Positions 16,931 through 25,580 of a DNA stretch of 59,083 nucleotides are shown piece by piece. The translations under genes and the position numbers were made by a program. The first letter of the stretch is position 1, and each line of letters starts with the position of its first letter. The notes under the pieces are model-generated. The model was not told the DNA's origin and did not search any database. It saw only the letters and a list, made by a program, of their open reading frames with translations. This stretch comes from a virus: IMG/VR virus record IMGVR_UViG_3300042568_000868, positions 1 through 59,083 of that record; one strand, given 5' to 3'.

Positions 16931-17131
16931 TTAAATTTTATTTGATTTTATTTTATTATAAGCAAAACACAATTCTTTGTGGTCTTCAAATACCACCGGA
17001 CAGCCAACGCAATCCACATACGAAACCATCAACATTGGTTTACCTCCATTTTTAGCTTCGTTTTTCTTTACAGATCTCACATTGTCGAGATTAATCATCT
17101 CTCCTGGTTTAACTTCTACGAAATTACTCAT
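16931..17131 (-). CDS. Small conserved protein (66 aa), unknown function
   Basis: This compact beta-rich protein begins MSNFVEVKPGEMINLDNVRS and has a CVGCPVVFEDHKEL segment near residue 41. It lies 1 bp after the portal gene and 4 bp before the 20-aa peptide. The pattern of a strand, a short loop and a V-V-F-E-D turn resembles small domains of unknown function in Bacteroidales phages. No role can be assigned. Confidence 0.6.
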   Translation of the reverse strand: MSNFVEVKPGEMINLDNVRSVKKNEAKNGGKPMLMVSYVDCVGCPVVFEDHKELCFAYNKIKSNKI

Positions 17132-17132
17132 A

Positions 17133-19664
17133 TTATTTCTCCCCTGTTGTTTTATTTTTTATTACTGTCCTGGCCTTTAGTTGTTCTCTTTCCATTGCAG
17201 CCTTATCTTTTTGTTTCTGCAAATTTATTTGGAAGTCCATCTTTTTAGATTCTAGTTCCATCTTCTTTGCTTCAATCTCTTTCTGCGTAGACAATTTTCT
17301 TTCTTCTAGATTTTTTTTAGATCTTATGTCTTCTTGCTTTATGTTTGCCTGCATTTCTTTGTCCATCATATTTGCCTGATGAATATTATTCTTTAGTGCA
17401 ATATCAGCAATCTCCATAACATCTGGAATCCCATTGTTATCAGCATCTAGATCTTCTTGGAATTTATATGCGTTAAGTTCTGCGACGTAAACCCTAGTTT
17501 GATTATCTGAATCTATTTTATATTTATCCAACTCTAGTTCAGATTGTTTCATTTGAAGCTCTTCTGCCTTAGCTTGTTGTTGAGCTTGAATCAATTGCAT
17601 TTGTCTTTGGTTCTCTTCTTCTGCAGCTTTAGATTGTTGCTCCATTCGTTTTTGTTCTATCTCAGATAGCTTGTTTGTTATGTCGTTTAGATTTTGCATA
17701 GACATTATTTGAGCTACATCTAATAGTGTAGCGCCATTCTGCATTGCTGGTTGATAAAGATTCTTTATTGCTTCTAGCAATTGAGTATCCCTAGTAGAAT
17801 CTGATACAAACAAATCAAAATCATCATTATAGAACTCATCAGATAGGTTTATAAATGCTCTAGAAGCGTCGTCAAGAATATAATGAAGGTACTTCTTATC
17901 GCTCTGTCTCCAAGCTTCTTTAGCTACGTTTAAAAGAGCTTTAAGCATATTCTTTTTGAATTGCCCATGCATCCAGAATAAAGGCTCTGTAATGTATGCA
18001 GATTGCTGTACAGACAATGATGTATTACCAACTAACTCGCTAGGTGATATCGCTCCTTCTCTTTGTTTGGAAACACCAGATATAGCTGATATCATCTCCT
18101 CAATCTTAGACATCAAATTGATGTACTGGTTGATTACGTCTGACATAGTTAAATCTAATGCAGATATCTGATTAAACTGAGCTGGTTTACCTCCTTCTCG
18201 GCCTGGTATATCCCATCCTTCTTCATATGGATTAACAAAGTTAACACCAATAGCAGATAGATAATGCATCCATTTTGCAGCATCTATATTCATTGATTTA
18301 GGGATCTGTGTTATATCCATTGTTATAACTTTACCCTTATCTCTTGATAATGCAAGTTCAAGTCTATACCATACAATTATATACATATACTGCAATGGCT
18401 TCATTATTGCAACTAGAGATTTCGATGGAGTGTTTGAATTATTGTGTATAACTCCAACATATGGAAGTTTTTGTGCATTTGGATTGTCTATGGATACAAA
18501 TTGATATTCTATTGGATTTATACCTGCATATAGGTCTGTGCCTATTCTATATCCTTCCCATATCTCAATAATCCATTTCCATTCTAGAGATACTTCAGTT
18601 CCAACCATCATATAGTCTTCGCTAACCATAGTCTCTTGTATATCCCCTACCTCATCTACATACTTAAGGAATCCAATCTTCTTGAATGATTTCCATGTTA
18701 CATGCCATAGGTTAACAGAATTACTTGAGTTAATATTCTCATCATCAATAGAAGATACTGTCTTCATATCTAGATGGACATAGTCTATCATCGGTCTATC
18801 ACTTCCGTAGTTTCCAGCATTTGGCTGGTCTGTACACATTTCTAGTAGCTTATCGAGGTCTTTCTCATCTAACTTATCATACAGTCTATCATAAGCCTCT
18901 GTATATGATGTACGCATCTTTCTGCAAGCCCAGTCACCATCCTCTATGAATTCTAAGTCTGGAGATTGATCGTGAGCAAAGTATTTGGGATTAACCCTTT
19001 CTGCGATTGGATTGCCATTCTGTATACCAACATAACCTACCTCCTTGCCTGATATCAAGCCGTCTTTCCAGGCTTTTACAAATTCGTGTTGAAGATTTAG
19101 TTTTTCCTTTAAATAAGCAAGAGCTCTAGATGCTACATGCTCACCCATATCTTTGTAATCTTGAGTGATATATTTTGATATAGATTCAGGCTCCATGATT
19201 TCTCCTGATTCTAGTTTAGCTTGAAAATCTGCAGCCGCTTCTTCGTCTAGTTCTGCCATTGCAGATGCCATTAGATAATCAGTTATCATTAACTTCATCT
19301 TCTCCTGTATCTCTGAAGATGCATCGTCGCTGGTTCTAACTACTTTATGATTGAAAGGACGTTTAGTCTCCTCGCCTATTAATAGGTCTATCTTTTCTTT
19401 TATGATGTTCATATTTTGAGGAGATGCAGGGAACCCATCGTCTTGATTAAATGGATTGGTAACATATAACAAGTCCTCTTTATCTATGATTCCATTGTAT
19501 AGATTATAGTTAATCTGCATCTCATCTGCATCAGTCCTCTCCGTTGGAGAATGTGATATTTCCGACATACCAATTATATAATCAACACATCTTTCTCTCC
19601 ATTCTTTATTCTTCTTTTTTAATGGAAGTTTCTGAGCTGGGAATATAGTTGTTGTTTCTTTCAT
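17133..19664 (-). CDS. Portal protein, crAss-like
   Basis: The 843-aa protein forms the dodecameric channel through which DNA is packaged. It begins MKETTTIFPAQKLPLKKKNK. It shows the crAss-like portal features of an N-terminal clip/wing region with NIIKEKIDLLIGEETKRPFNH (about residues 85-105) and a long crown segment with ISAISGVSKQREGAISPSEL (about 535). Its ~180-residue C-terminal coiled coil is very rich in Q, E and K (from about residue 660). It follows the terminase gene with a 64-bp gap. Length and order are as expected for the group. Confidence 0.9.
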   Translation of the reverse strand: MKETTTIFPAQKLPLKKKNKEWRERCVDYIIGMSEISHSPTERTDADEMQINYNLYNGIIDKEDLLYVTNPFNQDDGFPASPQNMNIIKEKIDLLIGEETKRPFNHKVVRTSDDASSEIQEKMKLMITDYLMASAMAELDEEAAADFQAKLESGEIMEPESISKYITQDYKDMGEHVASRALAYLKEKLNLQHEFVKAWKDGLISGKEVGYVGIQNGNPIAERVNPKYFAHDQSPDLEFIEDGDWACRKMRTSYTEAYDRLYDKLDEKDLDKLLEMCTDQPNAGNYGSDRPMIDYVHLDMKTVSSIDDENINSSNSVNLWHVTWKSFKKIGFLKYVDEVGDIQETMVSEDYMMVGTEVSLEWKWIIEIWEGYRIGTDLYAGINPIEYQFVSIDNPNAQKLPYVGVIHNNSNTPSKSLVAIMKPLQYMYIIVWYRLELALSRDKGKVITMDITQIPKSMNIDAAKWMHYLSAIGVNFVNPYEEGWDIPGREGGKPAQFNQISALDLTMSDVINQYINLMSKIEEMISAISGVSKQREGAISPSELVGNTSLSVQQSAYITEPLFWMHGQFKKNMLKALLNVAKEAWRQSDKKYLHYILDDASRAFINLSDEFYNDDFDLFVSDSTRDTQLLEAIKNLYQPAMQNGATLLDVAQIMSMQNLNDITNKLSEIEQKRMEQQSKAAEEENQRQMQLIQAQQQAKAEELQMKQSELELDKYKIDSDNQTRVYVAELNAYKFQEDLDADNNGIPDVMEIADIALKNNIHQANMMDKEMQANIKQEDIRSKKNLEERKLSTQKEIEAKKMELESKKMDFQINLQKQKDKAAMEREQLKARTVIKNKTTGEK

Positions 19665-19728
19665 TTATATTATTTTTATATTTCGAAATATATAATACAT
19701 AGTCCTATGATCATTCGGATATATGTAT

Positions 19729-21774
19729 CTAAAAGTTTAAATCTACGACACTAGATCCAGATTTAAACCAAGTTGAACCAAATAGAGGCTTGTCGAATAA
19801 ATCCTTCTTCTTTTCTTCCTCTACTTTATTCTTTACAGTCATGTTATATAGTTGTTCCCTATATATCATACAACATTGTAACGCTCGAACTCTATCGAAG
19901 TTTCCTTTGTCGTTATATCTTATTAATTCTTCTAATAGCGGTTCAGATAATATCCTTTCTACATTTTTGCATCCAGGAGCAAATTCATCATTTAACCAAT
20001 CCTTTATAAGTATCTCGGAGTAAGCAATGATGCCTTTGGTCATGTGAATTCCTTTTCTCCTTTGCACCTTAGAGTTTCCTATGATATCACTAATAATATC
20101 AGGCTGATCTGCTAGTAGATAATCTTTGTGTTTGTTGGCGAAGTATGTAAATAGACCTTTCTTTTCATTCTCGTACAGCAATCTTGCATTGTAGTATAAT
20201 AGTAGTTTCATTACATTCTCGTAGTACTCATCTGCCGAATCTGGTCTTCCTGTATACTCAGCAACTATTATATCGTAATACTCTTCAAATCCTTGGAATC
20301 TCTTGTATATTATAGTTGACCCTAGAGATGTAGAGTTTGCGGCCTTATCAAAGTCATATGGGTCATTCCCACCAATATATAGACCGACTGGAGTATCTTT
20401 AGCTGGATGCTCCCATATAACTATAGAACCTGTCTGATCGTCGTCTTTGCCTAATGGATATTTAGTTATATCGCCTCTCTTTTTAACATTCCAAACCAGC
20501 TCTCCATTAACCCAGTTTAAATCACCCACTTGTTTATGATTTTGAAGGGCCTTATTCGTACGAATTCTAGCAAGCTGGGCCATTAGTTCTTTTTTAGGAA
20601 AGATGTTACCAGTGAGCTCCAAACAAGCCTCCTGAGGTGTTATAGGCTGTTCACTTATATATCTATCTATAGAACGTGCATCTGTAGCATTCTTAACTAC
20701 ATCCTCTCTTAATGACAGTACATAATCTTTAGCTTTCTCTGTGTATGTATTGCCATCATCATCCATGTATAATCTAGTACCATCATCATCTCTTACATCT
20801 AGATTAGTGTACTGAGGAATGAAGAATCCGCATTTATTTCCATGAGCGTTTTCATCCCATATATTATCTAATGGTAGGCAGTTATATCCATCTGGAGCAT
20901 AGAATAATTCACGCAAGCCTGTAAAGTCTTCTCCATCAGAACCTCCGGTTCCAAACACAATCATTAATCCATGAGCGATACCATCCTGCTCTACAGAAGG
21001 TCTAGCAATTTGCCATAACTCTAAAAGGTTAGGAAACTTACCTCCTTCTTCTAGTACAATTAAGGCTCCGCTTTTTCCACGAATTTTGTTAACGTCATTC
21101 TTAGTCGTAACGCCTATTATCTCAGATTTATATCCAACTTCTACTTTATTACCTGCATCATCAGTAGTAACTACAGAGGCACGTCTATGCATCTTTGTAT
21201 CTACCTTTTGACGCTTCTTAGCCCATGGTGTATTTTCATCAATAAAGTCCATATACTCCCATGCTTTTGTAATGATACCATCCTTTACAAGGAACTCATT
21301 CTCTGCAGCAAAAGCAAATGATTTAGACTCTGGTATGAAGTAATAATTCCTACACATCATGGATCCGTTTTTAAAACTATAGCCTTTCCTTCGTGATTTC
21401 AGAACAGCTAGATGCTTCCCTTTGTCTTGAGCTTCCTGTACAGCACAAAAGAAATAGTAGTCATAATCATAGAAGTCTGGGAACTCTCTAACCTTCTCCC
21501 TTTTCTGTATGATATTGCCATTTCTATCTTTAACTTCTTTAGTTACAATACGAAGGATAGGGCAGTAGTTTAGATAGAAGTAATTGAAACCACTAATCCA
21601 ATCTCCGTCCTCAGCTGTATATCCATTAAGGCATCTATCAGTCTCTTCATCCCAAAATGCTAGGTACTCACTAGTTCCACTTGGTAATAAACAGTAAACC
21701 CCGTGCTTCTTGAAATGAAGCGCAGGCGCCTGGAATTTTGAAGAGTTAACTATCTTTTTTGAGAAATCTATCAT
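19729..21774 (-). CDS. terL: Terminase large subunit
   Basis: The 681-aa protein is the packaging motor and nuclease. The N-terminal ATPase has a Walker A-like KSRRKGYSFK (residues about 126-135) and Walker B ALIVLEEGG (237-245). The C-terminal RNase H-like nuclease begins near GLYIGGNDPYDFD (about residue 470). The first codons, MIDFSKKIVNSSKF, recur in diverged form at the start of the upstream endonuclease gene. Its ATG overlaps the stop of that gene (ATGA), so terL is probably translated by coupling or re-initiation. Confidence 0.94.
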   Translation of the reverse strand: MIDFSKKIVNSSKFQAPALHFKKHGVYCLLPSGTSEYLAFWDEETDRCLNGYTAEDGDWISGFNYFYLNYCPILRIVTKEVKDRNGNIIQKREKVREFPDFYDYDYYFFCAVQEAQDKGKHLAVLKSRRKGYSFKNGSMMCRNYYFIPESKSFAFAAENEFLVKDGIITKAWEYMDFIDENTPWAKKRQKVDTKMHRRASVVTTDDAGNKVEVGYKSEIIGVTTKNDVNKIRGKSGALIVLEEGGKFPNLLELWQIARPSVEQDGIAHGLMIVFGTGGSDGEDFTGLRELFYAPDGYNCLPLDNIWDENAHGNKCGFFIPQYTNLDVRDDDGTRLYMDDDGNTYTEKAKDYVLSLREDVVKNATDARSIDRYISEQPITPQEACLELTGNIFPKKELMAQLARIRTNKALQNHKQVGDLNWVNGELVWNVKKRGDITKYPLGKDDDQTGSIVIWEHPAKDTPVGLYIGGNDPYDFDKAANSTSLGSTIIYKRFQGFEEYYDIIVAEYTGRPDSADEYYENVMKLLLYYNARLLYENEKKGLFTYFANKHKDYLLADQPDIISDIIGNSKVQRRKGIHMTKGIIAYSEILIKDWLNDEFAPGCKNVERILSEPLLEELIRYNDKGNFDRVRALQCCMIYREQLYNMTVKNKVEEEKKKDLFDKPLFGSTWFKSGSSVVDLNF

Positions 21775-22538
21775 CCTTTGCTCTTTTTATATTTTTTACC
21801 CTTATTCATTTTCCCAGCAGAACTTCTCTTTCTAAATAAATCAGTATCTCTTTTCCCTGATAATACATAATTGATTTTTAACTCCAATTCTTCTTTAGTG
21901 AATGAAAAAATATATCTTTTGTTTGATATAAATCTTCCATTTTGGTTGTTGCAAATGTAAGATATACTTCTAGAATCTACAAAAGTTTTCCTACTCATCT
22001 CTGATATGCTTTCTGCTGTATAGTTTGTTTTATTTAAAATATCAAAGCCGAAAACATATTTTCTTGCTTCAATAGCTACTTTTGGAATTCTATTTTTTGA
22101 TGAAAGTTTCATCTTTTCTATAGTATCTTTTGTGTGTTTAAACCCAAGTCTGCCGCTATCACCTCCAGGAGTTGAATTATATCCATTCTTATATGAATCA
22201 TAAATTTCAATATACATGCATTCAATAATGTTCAATTCTTTTGAAATAGACTCTTTACTTCTATCTTGTATATTTATTGCACATAATATACTGCATGTAA
22301 AATTATCTATTCCATATTTTGATATCGCAATGTATAGTTTTAGCTTACTACTTCCTTTGTTTATTGTTCTATTATGATGAAGCAATCTATTTCTTATATC
22401 TACAGACTGTCCTATATAAACTCTTCCGTTTATTTGATTTTCTATTTTGTATATACCGCAATTCCCTCTAGCAATCGCTTCTGGATTACTTAGAGGGAAT
22501 TTATCTGAGTTTACGACCTTTTTATTAAAGTCTATCAT
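21771..22538 (-). CDS. GIY-YIG homing endonuclease fused to a copy of the terL N-terminus
   Basis: The 255-aa protein starts MIDFNKKVVNSDKF, clearly homologous to the first 14 residues of TerL next door. It then enters a GIY-YIG nuclease domain: CGIYKIENQINGRVYIGQS (about residues 27-45), R49 and a later E with GYNSTPGG. A NUMOD3-like segment (SGRLGFKHTKDTIEKMKLSS, about 132-151) and a C-terminal helix-turn-helix NUMOD1-like region with SISYICNNQNGRFIS follow. Such proteins make site-specific breaks that copy their own gene into related phages. The fused start suggests insertion at the 5' end of terL. Confidence 0.9.
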   Translation of the reverse strand: MIDFNKKVVNSDKFPLSNPEAIARGNCGIYKIENQINGRVYIGQSVDIRNRLLHHNRTINKGSSKLKLYIAISKYGIDNFTCSILCAINIQDRSKESISKELNIIECMYIEIYDSYKNGYNSTPGGDSGRLGFKHTKDTIEKMKLSSKNRIPKVAIEARKYVFGFDILNKTNYTAESISEMSRKTFVDSRSISYICNNQNGRFISNKRYIFSFTKEELELKINYVLSGKRDTDLFRKRSSAGKMNKGKKYKKSKG

Positions 22539-22543
22539 AAGTA

Positions 22544-22822
22544 TTACTTATTTAACCATGCAATAAATTTGCGGAATAAAGATTTAATTTTAGATTCTTT
22601 AACAACTACTGATGCGCGAAACTCATCAATTTGTTTTGTAAGTTCTAGTGGGCTAACAGTCTCTTCTGCAAACTTTACTAGCGTGGTTTCTTTTAGTTGT
22701 AGTTTCTTTTTGTTTTTACGTCTAGCGTTATGAGATTTCTTTTCTACGATAGTTGAAACTTCTTTTTCTGGTGTCAATGCTACTGGTTGAGCAGGCTCCA
22801 CTTTATTTGCTTTTTTGTTCAT
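22544..22822 (-). CDS. Small basic protein (92 aa), unknown function
   Basis: It begins MNKKANKVEPAQPVALTPEK and has a Lys/Arg-rich middle (KKSHNARRKNKKKLQ, about residues 28-42) and a helical C-terminus. It is the first gene downstream of a promoter-like motif at 22841-22860. A basic, partly disordered protein before terminase could be a DNA-binding factor, but no small-terminase signature is visible. Confidence 0.55.
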   Translation of the reverse strand: MNKKANKVEPAQPVALTPEKEVSTIVEKKSHNARRKNKKKLQLKETTLVKFAEETVSPLELTKQIDEFRASVVVKESKIKSLFRKFIAWLNK

Positions 22823-22840
22823 TTTAATTAAATTGAATGT

Positions 22841-22860
22841 TTATCTATAAAACGTTATCA
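22841..22860 (-). promoter_or_regulatory. Promoter-like motif, ACGTT(T/A)TATAG class
   Basis: Read on the minus strand the site contains GATAACGTTTTATAG. It resembles sites upstream of the genes starting at 27385 and 28455. It lies in a 42-bp gap before the 92-aa gene that leads into the terminase and capsid block. Confidence 0.35.
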
Positions 22861-22864
22861 CTGT

Positions 22865-23326
22865 TTATTTTGTTTGTTCCTGTGTTTTGTCTTTTACAAC
22901 AATGTATACACCAGGATTAGTTTTATCTACTGAATAGTATTTACCATCAATAACATGTGCATATGGTATTATGTAGTCCATATTATCATCAGGTATAATC
23001 TCAAATGCCACCATTAAATCCATCACTATTTGACATATATTTATGAAGTCAAACTTAGCTTTTGTATCTCTAACAAAGTGTAATCCAACCTCACATGGAT
23101 ATGTTACATCTGCAAATAATTCCTTTAACTCCTTCACAGGAAACATTAGTGGAATTGTTTTGTATAAAGTAACTTCTTTCCTTCCTGATGAGTAATGCTG
23201 GATTCCGTGGGCTCTAAGGAATTTCCCTACAGTCTTTGAGTGGAATACTCCTGTACTTGTGGCAACCTTACTATTCTTTGATGATGGAATTTGACCATCT
23301 AGAAACACTACTTTACTCATCGTCAT
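22865..23326 (-). CDS. RusA-like Holliday junction endonuclease
   Basis: The 153-aa protein has GQIPSSKNSK near its N-terminus and an FDFINICQIVMDLMVAFEII-PDDN stretch (about residues 97-120). This recalls the D-x-D-N...DD core of RusA-family resolvases. RusA enzymes cut branched DNA before packaging, which fits its place upstream of terminase. The first of the usual RusA aspartates is only partly conserved (KFDFIN), so activity is uncertain. The start may be the ATG at 23326 or the one at 23320, which overlaps the upstream stop. Confidence 0.6.
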   Translation of the reverse strand: MTMSKVVFLDGQIPSSKNSKVATSTGVFHSKTVGKFLRAHGIQHYSSGRKEVTLYKTIPLMFPVKELKELFADVTYPCEVGLHFVRDTKAKFDFINICQIVMDLMVAFEIIPDDNMDYIIPYAHVIDGKYYSVDKTNPGVYIVVKDKTQEQTK

Positions 23327-23471
23327 CCTCCTCCTCTACTTCATATTTAAATGGCGGCTTAGGTCCGCTCCCTACTTCATAATCCATTATCATATCCATA
23401 GCAGCATGACTAGAGATAAAAGAATCATTTATCATTAAGTCGTCTATATCAAACCATATGTGCTTGCTCAT
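23313..23471 (-). CDS. 52-aa acidic small protein
   Basis: The frame begins MSKHIWFDIDDLMINDSFIS and ends with an acidic tail, KYEVEEEDDDE. Its start overlaps the stop of the 176-aa gene, and its stop overlaps the start of the RusA-like gene (ATGAGTAA), so it fits exactly into the operon. The acidic C-terminus could be a protein-interaction tail. Function is unknown. Confidence 0.6.
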   Translation of the reverse strand: MSKHIWFDIDDLMINDSFISSHAAMDMIMDYEVGSGPKPPFKYEVEEEDDDE

Positions 23472-23998
23472 CGTCTATTTGGTAATTCGTACATTCCTAT
23501 ATCTCCACCACCCCTAACTCTACTAGATTCAATCTCATCACGCTTAACTTGTTTCTCAAGTGTATCTATTGATTTGATTGCTTTCTCTAGCATTCCTGCT
23601 ACAGCAAGAGTATCCTTTGCCATTCGCATATCCATTCCATGATCATCTTTAGAATTCATATACTTACTCATTGCTTCTAGTCTATTTCTAAAGCCTCTAA
23701 GTAGTTTTAAATTCAATGTATCTAGAAACTCTATGTATTCTTTTTCAGCCTCTATAGTTAGTTCGTTGGGAGTCCAGTCTTTGTTGAATAGTTTAAGTTT
23801 AAGTTTCTCTGCTCTCTCTTCCTCATACATAGCCTTCACATATGGACTATCTGGATGGTTTTTAAGCACTATATATGTTATATAGTCTCTAGCTATAGAC
23901 TTATCCTTTTCAGACTCCCAGATAGCCCTAAAACAAGGAATTGCTAGGGCTTCTGTATGTATAGTAACTTTATCTCCTTGTAAATCAAATAGTTTCAT
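23468..23998 (-). CDS. Conserved helical protein upstream of terminase (176 aa)
   Basis: It begins MKLFDLQGDKVTIHTEALAI and is helical throughout, with PYVKAMYEEERAEKLKLKLF (about residues 52-71), TLNLKLLRGFRNRLEAMSKY (about 94-113) and a C-terminal LEKQVKRDEIESSRVRGGGD. Similar proteins occur near terminase in crAss-like phages as far as I recall. A small-terminase role is possible by position but not supported by a visible DNA-binding motif. Confidence 0.6.
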   Translation of the reverse strand: MKLFDLQGDKVTIHTEALAIPCFRAIWESEKDKSIARDYITYIVLKNHPDSPYVKAMYEEERAEKLKLKLFNKDWTPNELTIEAEKEYIEFLDTLNLKLLRGFRNRLEAMSKYMNSKDDHGMDMRMAKDTLAVAGMLEKAIKSIDTLEKQVKRDEIESSRVRGGGDIGMYELPNRR

Positions 23999-24422
23999 TT
24001 GATGCTTCTTCTTTTGGTTCCTCTGTATCTTCTTCCTCTACTGACTCCTCGAATATAATATCTAATTTCTCAGACTTAACAATGTCTAATTTGCAGAATA
24101 TATCATTAGGTTCATATATATTCGGAATAGAATCTGTATTGGTTTTAAACTCAACCATAAGTTCGCTATCGTCATTACTATATACAATTGGTGTAGATAT
24201 TGTCAATGCAAGAGATTTAATACTAGCATCTTCTATCTGCGATATAATTCCAATATATCCAGTTGGTATAATCACTGCCATTCCTGTTTTGTAAACCAAA
24301 ACTAGTCTGCCGTCTTTACCTATCTTTGTTCCTATTTCAATAGCCTTGAATTTCAATGAATTATGTTCATTTACTATTGGACTTTCAGCTTTCTTGTTTA
24401 ATTGTTTTACTATAATATTCAT
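23985..24422 (-). CDS. dUTPase-fold protein, probably non-catalytic
   Basis: The 145-aa protein follows the strand pattern of trimeric dUTPases: GTKIGKDGRLVLVYKTGMAV, an IIPTGYIGIISQIEDASIKS turn (about residues 50-70), EFKTNTDSIPNIYEPNDIFC and a final strand. The diagnostic catalytic motifs (PRSS, GxIDxxYRG, the C-terminal GFGS loop) are not visible. In place of the last motif is an acidic tail, EEEDTEEPKEEA. It may be a structural relative that lost activity, or a divergent enzyme. It overlaps the next gene by 14 bp. Confidence 0.5.
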   Translation of the reverse strand: MNIIVKQLNKKAESPIVNEHNSLKFKAIEIGTKIGKDGRLVLVYKTGMAVIIPTGYIGIISQIEDASIKSLALTISTPIVYSNDDSELMVEFKTNTDSIPNIYEPNDIFCKLDIVKSEKLDIIFEESVEEEDTEEPKEEASNETI

Positions 24423-24424
24423 GG

Positions 24425-24688
24425 TTATTTATTTATCTTTATTGCTTGTATATGTTCTTTCCAGAATTCAACTACATGTCTTAGATTAGATTCTTTATTA
24501 TAAAGCCACCATTTAGGATATTTATAATCAAGACAGATATCAATAGCCTCCTCTTCTGATTCAGCTTCTATATTTCCATAATCTTCTATTGTAGGATTCT
24601 CCATTCCATTCATCATCAAATAGAATCTACATGCGTAAATATTACTTCTTTTTGATTCGCTTATCTCTGTATGTGATGATTGTTCCAT
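24425..24688 (-). CDS. Small protein (87 aa), unknown function
   Basis: It contains SNIYACRFYLMMNGMENPTI and an acidic helix (YGNIEAESEEEAIDICLDYK). It overlaps the upstream 68-aa gene by 47 bp. The next in-frame ATG is 72 bases downstream and would remove conserved-looking sequence, so the first start is kept. No function can be assigned. Confidence 0.5.
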   Translation of the reverse strand: MEQSSHTEISESKRSNIYACRFYLMMNGMENPTIEDYGNIEAESEEEAIDICLDYKYPKWWLYNKESNLRHVVEFWKEHIQAIKINK

Positions 24689-24848
24689 TTACATCTTCGG
24701 TTTTGCTTTCGATTACAAGATACTTGTCTCTTTCTTTTCTATTAGCATAGACTTTCTTCATGTGTTCTGCTGAGTTTGCTAGTACAATATCAGAGAACTC
24801 TTTAATAGATAATTCTTTCTGTAATCTAGAGAATTCAAACATATCCAT
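24642..24848 (-). CDS. Small protein (68 aa), unknown function
   Basis: It begins MDMFEFSRLQKELSIKEFSD, has a helical N-terminus and ends in a basic strand, ITYRDKRIKKK. It lies 1 bp after the dATP/dGTP diphosphohydrolase-like gene. No motif is recognised. Confidence 0.5.
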   Translation of the reverse strand: MDMFEFSRLQKELSIKEFSDIVLANSAEHMKKVYANRKERDKYLVIESKTEDVNGTIITYRDKRIKKK

Positions 24849-24849
24849 A

Positions 24850-25167
24850 TTATTTCTTTTTTAAGTTTTTTGTATGCCACAATAATGCTATTGCGTTCCA
24901 TGCTACTTGAGCTAAGTGATAACATCCAGTTTCTTCGTCAATTAAGTTTCCTTTTCTGTACTCAACTAGATGTCTTAACAAAGCTGCATAGTATCTATTA
25001 TCATAATCATCTAGCCATTGCCATTTGTTTGGTCCATACTTATTTGCACCTGCTGTATAAACCTTAACTATATCCTCTATCTCTTCCATGGGAAGTAGTT
25101 CCCACATTAGTTTTCCATCTATACGATCATTCTTGACTGGCTTCATTATCATTCTTTTTAAATACAA
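24850..25167 (-). CDS. dATP/dGTP diphosphohydrolase-like protein (MazG-like, DUF5664)
   Basis: The 105-aa protein shows the hallmark sequence of the dATP/dGTP diphosphohydrolase N-terminal domain family: LMWELLPMEEIEDIVKVYTA-GANKYG (about residues 20-45), W48-W51, AALLRHLVEYRKGNLIDEETG (about 61-81) and HLAQVAWNAIALLW. The E-E...H/D helices form the all-alpha MazG-type metal site that removes pyrophosphate from purine dNTPs. It sits with thymidylate synthase and a DNA methylase, so it likely tunes nucleotide pools. It overlaps the methylase gene by 41 bp. Confidence 0.8.
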   Translation of the reverse strand: MYLKRMIMKPVKNDRIDGKLMWELLPMEEIEDIVKVYTAGANKYGPNKWQWLDDYDNRYYAALLRHLVEYRKGNLIDEETGCYHLAQVAWNAIALLWHTKNLKKK

Positions 25168-25579
25168 TAATCATTGAAGGGAATGGTGCAGAAGATTTGC
25201 TTCCACTAAACTTAAGTCTGCCTTTTATAAACTTAATAGAGCAATCAGGATTAGTATATATATAATCGTGAAACCATTTTGTGTCGACTCTAGCAGGTAG
25301 TAGCATGACGATCGTGCAATCTGCAGAGCATTCTTTGCTCGCTTTATAAACCCAATCAGAAATTTCTCTACCATAGGGAGGATTACACCAGCATACATTT
25401 TCTTGCCACGTTTGAGCAAGTCCGTTTTGTTTAACATTAAAATATTTATTTACTTTCTTATTTGTAGTATCTGCACAAACATCTAATGTAAAATTGTATA
25501 TAGAATTCAATTCGTCAAATAAATCTTGCGGTGTAGACCAGTGATTAGTTCCTGTACTGAACATTAAATCTGTATTCAT
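25127..25579 (-). CDS. dam: Phage-type DNA N6-adenine methyltransferase
   Basis: The 150-aa protein has HWSTPQDLFDELNSIYNFTLDVCAD at residues about 13-37, which is the substrate and SAM-binding start of phage Dam proteins. The catalytic N-P-P-Y lies at 66-69 (CWCNPPYG). A C-terminal RLKFSGSKSSAPFPSMIIVF segment is also typical. It methylates adenine N6, probably protecting phage DNA from host restriction. It is 1 bp from thyX. It is short compared with Dam of E. coli but normal for the phage family. Confidence 0.88.
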   Translation of the reverse strand: MNTDLMFSTGTNHWSTPQDLFDELNSIYNFTLDVCADTTNKKVNKYFNVKQNGLAQTWQENVCWCNPPYGREISDWVYKASKECSADCTIVMLLPARVDTKWFHDYIYTNPDCSIKFIKGRLKFSGSKSSAPFPSMIIVFKKNDNEASQE

Positions 25580-25580
25580 A

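Noticed and set aside
24850-25167. Z-genome (2-aminoadenine) pathway
   Set aside because: Only a dATP/dGTP diphosphohydrolase-like protein is present. No PurZ-like synthetase is found in the window.
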